A stretch of DNA of 12,283 bases, from positions 1-12,283 of the forward strand of contig CALBSZ010000255.1 in the NCBI GenBank assembly GCA_937967665.1, in the 5' to 3' direction. The notes beneath the pieces were generated by a model. That model had not been told where the DNA came from. It saw nothing but the letters and a program-made list of their open reading frames with translations, and ran no database searches. Below, one piece after another: positions 8,020-12,283 of this stretch. Origin of the DNA: an uncultured Planctomycetaceae bacterium (lineage in GTDB: Bacteria; Planctomycetota; Planctomycetia; Pirellulales; Pirellulaceae). Made by a program: the position numbers and the translations under genes. How positions within the stretch are numbered: position 1 is the stretch's first letter; every line of letters begins with the position of its first letter.

Positions 8020-8023
8020 GAGG
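8020..8023 (+). promoter_or_regulatory. Shine-Dalgarno site of the second NACHT gene
   Basis: GAGG lies eight bases before the ATG at 8032 and supports this start. The resulting N-terminus has nearly the same length as that of the intact paralog (16 against 14 residues before the conserved Ile-Ile-Arg), which also supports it. Confidence 0.5.
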
Positions 8024-8031
8024 CGGTACGC

Positions 8032-9372
8032 ATGTCCAAACAAGACGACTTTTCACCGACCAATCGTCGCGTGCGGCCGATCATTCGGGTCTTTGTCAGT
8101 TCGACGTTCAGCGATCTGAAGGTCGAGCGGGATGCGCTCGCGCAGCGTGTGTGGCCGAAGCTGGAGCAGTTGTGCCTGCAGGAGGGATTTCAGTTCCAGG
8201 CCATTGACCTGCGATGGGGAATCCCCACCGAAGCCGGCCTGCATCACCGGACGATGCGGATTTGTTTCGAGGAACTGCGTAGGTCACAGGAAGTTTCTCC
8301 AGAGCCCAATTTCCTGATCTTGCTGGGGAACCGCTATGGCTGGCGCCCGCTGCCCGAAGAGATTTCGGCCGAAGAGTTTCGTCGCCTTGAAGATGCCGCT
8401 GACCAAATCGACGTCGTCGACCAACAGCAACCGGTCGATGTGCTACGCCAGTGGTACCTGCTGGACGAAAACTCGCTCACGCCAGTCTATATTCTGCAGC
8501 CGCGGCGTAAGCCGAGTGGCGAGGATCCCGCCGGCACGGACTACACCACCCTCGAAGCGTGGCGTCCCGTCGAGCAAACGTTATGGCGGATCGTCAACCG
8601 AGCGTTTCCGTCCGCTGGACTGCGGAATCGGTTTCAGGTTTCCTCAGCAAACACAGACGGACCACCGAGCATCGTCCGCTTCCAGGCGTCTGCCACCGAG
8701 CAGGAAATCTGGGCTGGTGCCTTGTCCGTCCCAAACGCCGAGCAGCACGTTCGAGCCTTCTTTCGTGACATTTCTAATTGCGACACGGAGTGCAATGCCG
8801 GAGGTATGAGAGATTTCTTCGACTTCACGGAGTCGGGCGATTTTGACGATGCCGCGAAAACGGCACAAGGAGAACTGAAGAAAGCAATCGAAAGGCGGCT
8901 TGGTAAGCACGCGGTGTTTTCCATCCCGTTTTCTCGGCTCAAACGCCAGGAAGGCAAAGTTTTGGTCGACGCGGCGGAGAACGAGCTTCAGCAGTTCTGC
9001 GACGTCGTCGAACGGACGTTGACGGAGATCATTGAACGGCAGATCCAAGAGTACTGGGAACCCAAGTCTCCCGCTGCAGTGGACAATGAATCGTTAAGCG
9101 GCCCCCGAATGGTCCGCGAGTTGGAGATCGAACGTGACGAACACCTTCGCTTTGGCAAGGAGCGGGGATCGAGTGACTTTTTCGTCGGTCGCGACGAAGT
9201 GGATGGCCCGCTGGCACGCATCCGGGACTATCTCGAAAACGACTCGCGTTTTCCGCTGGTGATCCACGGAGAATCAGGTTGCGGCAAGACGGCCCTCTTG
9301 GCGCGCGCCCTTCAAGAGATTCCTGCGGCCAAGAAGCCGATCATCCGCTTCCTTGTCGTGACACACAGTTAG
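8032..9372 (+). CDS. N-terminal fragment: DUF4062, linker and Walker A part of NACHT
   Basis: This encodes 446 residues, ending at the amber codon. Residues 17-108 are the DUF4062 domain, identical to the minus-strand paralog at 65 of 92 positions. Residues 214-342 carry the same linker domain ('SATEQEIWAGAL', 'AEQHV', 'DFFDF'). The segment 'ELEIERDEHLRFGKE' (363-377) leads into 'FVGRDEVDGPLARI' and Walker A GESGCGKT at 413-420. If translated alone, it would give a DUF4062 protein with a P-loop but no Walker B, sensor region or TPRs. That could be inactive, or could act as a dominant partner of the intact paralog. In a hand-counted sample of its first 63 codons, about 73% of third bases are G or C, against about 60% in the same stretch of the paralog. 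Confidence 0.8.
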   Translation: MSKQDDFSPTNRRVRPIIRVFVSSTFSDLKVERDALAQRVWPKLEQLCLQEGFQFQAIDLRWGIPTEAGLHHRTMRICFEELRRSQEVSPEPNFLILLGNRYGWRPLPEEISAEEFRRLEDAADQIDVVDQQQPVDVLRQWYLLDENSLTPVYILQPRRKPSGEDPAGTDYTTLEAWRPVEQTLWRIVNRAFPSAGLRNRFQVSSANTDGPPSIVRFQASATEQEIWAGALSVPNAEQHVRAFFRDISNCDTECNAGGMRDFFDFTESGDFDDAAKTAQGELKKAIERRLGKHAVFSIPFSRLKRQEGKVLVDAAENELQQFCDVVERTLTEIIERQIQEYWEPKSPAAVDNESLSGPRMVRELEIERDEHLRFGKERGSSDFFVGRDEVDGPLARIRDYLENDSRFPLVIHGESGCGKTALLARALQEIPAAKKPIIRFLVVTHS

Positions 9373-11481
9373 TCCGAAGTTCGCTTGCTCTTGCGAAGCC
9401 TCTGCCAAGAACTCCGCGGTCGTAACGCTATACCCGATAGACTTCCGACCGACATCCAGGAGTTGACTCAGGAATTTCGACGCCTTTTCAACGCGGCCAC
9501 GGCCGAGAGGCCCATCATCCTGTTTCTCGATGCACTCGATCAGCTGTCCGACGCAGACAACAGTGAACAACTGTTTTGGCTACCTTACGGCGAGTTGCCG
9601 CCAAATGTGAAAATCGTTGTAAGCTGTCTGTCAGACCGCGACGAGCAAGACCCGGCTGGCCAACCACATCGAAGTCTCCAGGGCCGCGCGCTCCCCTCTG
9701 AAAACTGGCTGAATCTGGATGCGCTGTCTCCCGACGAAGCGACGACCCTTGTGTTCGACCGGTGGCTGCCCGCGGCCGGCCGCAAGGTGACTGATGCACA
9801 GCGGCAACTCATCGAGTCGCGACTGGCGTCGAGTGCTACCTGCCGCCAACCGCTCTTCCTCAAGCTGCTGTTCGAGGAAGCAAAGCTGTGGAATTCTTGG
9901 GACTCTCCCGCCGCGCCCGGGAACAGTGTTTCGGAACTGCTACAGCAACTCTGCCAGAGGCTAAGCCGATCGGAGAATCATGGCGAGTCGCTGGTGCAGT
10001 TCCTGCTGGGCTACCTCGGAGCCGCGCGCCGTGGTTTGAGCGAGACTGAGATTCTTGAAGTCCTGTTCGCCGACCCCGATTATAAGACGGAGCTTGACAA
10101 CGCGAGCGTAGCCAACAATCACACGCTTCCGTCTAAGCCCCCGCGCATTCCCATCGCCATTTGGTCCCGACTCCGTTACGACCTGGCTCCGTATCTGGCG
10201 GAACGATCGGCCCCCAGTGCAAATGTACTCGCGTTCTACCACCGGCATCTCGCCGAGTGGATCGACAAAAGATTCGTCGCCGATGTGGCCTGGCGGCCGC
10301 ACGAACGATTGGCTGATTATTTTGAGCGACGAAATCACTTCAACGTTCGCTTCATTGACGAGTTCCCCTGGCAGTTGCTGGCTGCTGACAAATTAGACGT
10401 TCTCGCCGCGACCATGGCTGGCCGAGAGTTCTTCGTCCAGCTTTGGGGTTTCTCCGAGTTGGACGCACGTTATTACTGGGCAAGGATCTTAGAGCAAACG
10501 GAAGTACTACCACAAGAGGCGTATTGTGACGTCCTGGAGGCCCCACAATCAGATGAGCCTTTCGCGCGGACGGTTGCATTATTGCTCCATTCGTTGTCGC
10601 TCGAGGCTTTTGCTATTCCTGTATGGCGCGTACTCGTCCATCATGCGCGCCGGAAGGAGATGCGACAGCTCTTACAACTGTTGCCCCCTTTCGCTTCTAG
10701 CCTCGGGCGGTTTGGTCTACGAAAGGAAGCTTACAAGATTCACAAGGAACTGCACGATTTGGGCCTTGAAATGCGCGATCCCAAATCCGTTGCAACCGCG
10801 ATTGCAGGAATCGCCGCGTACGACAAGGAGTGGGGTCACTTTGCTAGGGCAGAGCAGCGTTTTCGCCTCGCCGAGAACTTGATGCAGCGATGGGGACATG
10901 CAGTATACGCGCAGCGCAATATGCAGCTATTGCCAGACATCTATCTTAAGCGAGGCGATAACGAAAAAGCCCTTGAGAAGTTGCAGTCGTTACAGCACGA
11001 CTTTGAGCGATCCGGCAATTTCGATGATGCAATGCGGGTAAAGAACAACCAAGCATTGGCCCTAACCAATCTCGGCCGTCTCGATGATGCGCGCGAACTG
11101 CTTGTCGGCCAAGTCAAATGGTGTCGGTCAACCGGCAGCATTTTCGATCTACAAAACTGTCTCGGCAATCTCGCAAATACCTACGCAATACAAGGAGATT
11201 TTGATGAAGCTTTAAAGGTGCACGCCGAAGAAGAGCGCGCGTGCAGGCAGTTGGGCGGCGTAGGGTTACGGACATGCCTGCGCAATCAGGCTCGCATTTA
11301 TCTTCAAACTGGACACGTCGAGCACGCTCGTCAACTCCATCATGAGGCGTGGCAATCGACATGGAATCTTCTGAGCACTCGTGCTGATCACGTACCGCGA
11401 CCTGTCCGCTGGTGCCTATGGCCGGTATCGCTCTTGCTCCATCGACGTGAATGGCATCAATGGCGTGAGGCATTCCAATGA
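9373..11481 (+). CDS. C-terminal fragment: rest of NACHT, helical region and TPR repeats
   Basis: 702 codons follow the amber stop in the same frame. Walker B is 'IILFLDALDQL' (D500, D503 of the full-length numbering), then 'PNVKIVVSCLS'. Next come the helical region shared with the paralog ('GAARRGLSETEILEVLF' at 662-678) and TPR-like pairs at about 885-1105 ('DNEKALEKLQ', 'GRLDDARELL', 'GDFDEALKVHAEEE'). Downstream of about residue 770 the similarity to the paralog falls sharply and the repeat array is shorter, so the protein would be 1149 rather than 1373 residues. Independent translation is unlikely: the first start codon is a TTG at 9385 without a ribosome-binding site, and the first in-frame ATG is near 10414. 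The stop TGA overlaps the next gene's ATG. Confidence 0.75.
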   Translation, partial: SEVRLLLRSLCQELRGRNAIPDRLPTDIQELTQEFRRLFNAATAERPIILFLDALDQLSDADNSEQLFWLPYGELPPNVKIVVSCLSDRDEQDPAGQPHRSLQGRALPSENWLNLDALSPDEATTLVFDRWLPAAGRKVTDAQRQLIESRLASSATCRQPLFLKLLFEEAKLWNSWDSPAAPGNSVSELLQQLCQRLSRSENHGESLVQFLLGYLGAARRGLSETEILEVLFADPDYKTELDNASVANNHTLPSKPPRIPIAIWSRLRYDLAPYLAERSAPSANVLAFYHRHLAEWIDKRFVADVAWRPHERLADYFERRNHFNVRFIDEFPWQLLAADKLDVLAATMAGREFFVQLWGFSELDARYYWARILEQTEVLPQEAYCDVLEAPQSDEPFARTVALLLHSLSLEAFAIPVWRVLVHHARRKEMRQLLQLLPPFASSLGRFGLRKEAYKIHKELHDLGLEMRDPKSVATAIAGIAAYDKEWGHFARAEQRFRLAENLMQRWGHAVYAQRNMQLLPDIYLKRGDNEKALEKLQSLQHDFERSGNFDDAMRVKNNQALALTNLGRLDDARELLVGQVKWCRSTGSIFDLQNCLGNLANTYAIQGDFDEALKVHAEEERACRQLGGVGLRTCLRNQARIYLQTGHVEHARQLHHEAWQSTWNLLSTRADHVPRPVRWCLWPVSLLLHRREWHQWREAFQ
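11467..11481 (+). promoter_or_regulatory. Translational coupling junction (GAGG site and ATGA overlap)
   Basis: GAGG at 11467-11470 lies seven bases before ATG (11478-11480), and that ATG overlaps the TGA (11479-11481) that ends the NACHT-TPR frame. This is a typical coupled junction within an operon. It argues that the end of the NACHT-TPR gene is natural and not a frameshift artefact. Confidence 0.75.
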
Positions 11482-12283
11482 ATTCGTGTTCCCGCTTCAA
11501 CAATCAGTTCCACGTTCAACGTTTTGCCGTCGATCGAAGCATCACCCGGCAGGAAGTACTGATGTGGGTATTAACCATGCTCATTGCAACCGGCGCATGC
11601 ATCTATCCGAACACCCTAGTTCGGTTGCTGTCTGCCGCTGTGATTTGTTTTTCAGGGGCGCGCGTCGCCGTCGGCCTAAGGCGCCGCGACAAAGATCGTG
11701 TCTGGCCAATATGGATGGACGACGATGCCATATCGACCCTCGATGACCAACGAGTCTATACACAGATTCGCTGGGAGGCGATTCAACAAGCCAGCGTGAC
11801 AGAGTCCGATGTTGGCAATCCGAATTACAAGTTACAACTGGTGTCGCATTCGGACGATATGACCATGATCACCATTCCGAGTCCAGACGACACAACATTT
11901 TATAACGCGTTGAAGGAATACTTGGGCGATCGGCTGTCAAAGTCCATAGCCGCGTCAACGGATCTGCCGACCACCAGTATCGGAATGATTCAAAAGTCGC
12001 GAGAATTGATGGCTCGCTTTGACAGCGAATTCCTTCGCACGTGCAAATGCATCACCCCTTCCCAGGCAAATAATGCACTTTACGTAGATCTTCCCAGTAT
12101 CGTTACAGACGTAGATGAGCAGTATTTTATTCTCAATCACCCTGATCTCCCTGTGGTTGAGTCACTGATCCGCTCGGCGATTCGTATTGAGCAGACCCGC
12201 GACAATTTTTCTGCGCTCTACAACGTCGCTGCACTTTCTGAGAACATTTACTCATTAGGTGGCGAGTTGTATCAGACATTCGT
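11478..12283 (+). CDS. Membrane protein with two N-terminal helices and a PH-like domain (3' partial)
   Basis: The frame stays open from the ATG at 11478 to the last base, so the gene is cut by the window edge; 268 codons are visible. Two hydrophobic segments at about residues 28-44 ('LMWVLTMLIATGACIYP') and 46-62 form a short hairpin in the membrane. They are followed by a basic stretch 'GLRRRDK', which would hold the rest in the cytoplasm. Residues 76-152 look like a bacterial PH-type domain: 'IWMDDDAIST', then 'TQIRWEAIQQASVTE', 'YKLQLVS', 'MITIP' and a final helix 'FYNALKEYLGDRL'. Residues 165-268 are mixed alpha/beta and unrecognised. Its coupling to the NACHT-TPR gene suggests a membrane partner or effector of that sensor; this is inference. 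The PH call rests on the pattern of strands and the Trp, not on a search. Confidence 0.8.
   Translation, partial: MNSCSRFNNQFHVQRFAVDRSITRQEVLMWVLTMLIATGACIYPNTLVRLLSAAVICFSGARVAVGLRRRDKDRVWPIWMDDDAISTLDDQRVYTQIRWEAIQQASVTESDVGNPNYKLQLVSHSDDMTMITIPSPDDTTFYNALKEYLGDRLSKSIAASTDLPTTSIGMIQKSRELMARFDSEFLRTCKCITPSQANNALYVDLPSIVTDVDEQYFILNHPDLPVVESLIRSAIRIEQTRDNFSALYNVAALSENIYSLGGELYQTF

Larger units (their letters stand above)
7111..8031. other. Divergent intergenic region between the TIR-like gene and the second NACHT gene
   Basis: About 920 bp lie between two genes transcribed outward, so both promoters should be here. The part near 7188-7222 holds a palindrome framed by direct repeats. A run of nine T's occurs at 7474-7482, followed by a possible hairpin at 7499-7556. 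The right third carries one open frame of coding-like composition (7732-8001). A 79-codon minus-strand frame (7402-7163) needs a TTG start and has no motif, so I leave it out. No tRNA-like or insertion-sequence ends were seen. The length is large for this gene-dense window and may reflect decayed genes. Confidence 0.5.
8032..11481 (+). pseudogene. Second DUF4062-NACHT-TPR gene, interrupted by one in-frame amber codon
   Basis: The two open frames 8032-9372 and 9373-11481 share one reading phase and are divided only by TAG at 9370-9372 (codon 447). Read through, the product would be 1149 residues, aligning with the intact minus-strand paralog across the break: 'IIRFLVVTHS' stop 'SEVRLLLRSL' faces 'HIVRFLGTTPTSSALRSLL'. 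The stop therefore falls at a serine/threonine stretch, and a single change from TCG (Ser) would create it. No frameshift or deletion is visible elsewhere in the gene. The break lies between Walker A and Walker B, so neither half could be a working NTPase alone. The 3' end is coupled by ATGA to the next gene. The stop could be a recent mutation, a sequence error or a readthrough site. Confidence 0.65.

Noticed and set aside
7687..8043. A 118-codon minus-strand open frame across the start of the second NACHT gene
   Set aside because: It is antisense to the better small frame 7732-8001, has no motif and overlaps the NACHT start and its ribosome-binding site.
9385..9387. TTG as a true start codon for a separate C-terminal NACHT/TPR protein
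   Set aside because: No Shine-Dalgarno site precedes it, and it falls inside the domain that aligns continuously with the paralog, so translation there would begin in mid-fold.
11340..11481. Frameshift near the end of the second NACHT-TPR gene, suggested by its unusual Trp/Arg-rich tail and shorter length
   Set aside because: The stop overlaps the next ATG in a classic ATGA junction with a GAGG site, and no other frame upstream continues the downstream protein (in-frame TGA at 11466). The end appears natural.
1..12283. CRISPR arrays, tRNA genes, insertion sequences or phage attachment sites
   Set aside because: I saw no regularly spaced direct repeats, no cloverleaf-like sequence, no transposase-like protein and no terminal inverted repeats with target duplications by eye.

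Overview
The window looks like part of a planctomycete chromosome, probably Pirellulaceae/Rhodopirellula-like. The main reason is the first gene. It ends in the PKD plus 'YFGN..GESGDS' plus dockerin-type EF-hand tail that recurs in large secreted planctomycete proteins. Moderate G+C and several weak Shine-Dalgarno sites fit, but no rRNA, tRNA or housekeeping gene is present to confirm the lineage.

Layout. 1-1065 (+) is the 3' end of that secreted protein. It converges on, and overlaps by 13 bp, a small zinc-ribbon membrane protein (1304-1053, -). Upstream of that on the minus strand is a 1373-residue DUF4062-NACHT-TPR protein (5479-1358). Further upstream is a 438-residue protein with a TIR-like N-terminus and a beta-rich C-terminus (7110-5794). 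A non-coding stretch of about 0.9 kb (7111-8031) separates these from a divergent plus-strand unit: a second DUF4062-NACHT-TPR gene (8032-11481), then a two-helix, PH-like membrane protein (11478 to the window end). The last gene starts inside the stop codon of its predecessor (ATGA) and runs off the window.

The core is a pair of paralogous STAND-type NTPases flanking a TIR-like gene. Their first ~100 residues are about 71% identical (65 of 92, hand-aligned), while their TPR ends differ in sequence and length. This suits a family with a conserved signalling and switch portion and a diverging sensor portion, as in NLR-like immune or stress sensors of bacteria. A defence role is inference; nothing here proves it.

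The most notable anomaly is an in-frame amber codon at 9370-9372. It cuts the second NACHT gene between Walker A and Walker B, while the reading frame stays intact on both sides. The intact paralog has serine at or next to that position. The gene is either a very young pseudogene, a sequencing error or a regulated readthrough case. Non-coding signals include a long inverted repeat just upstream of the first NACHT gene (5506-5544) and a palindrome framed by direct repeats in the likely promoter region of the TIR-like gene (7188-7222).
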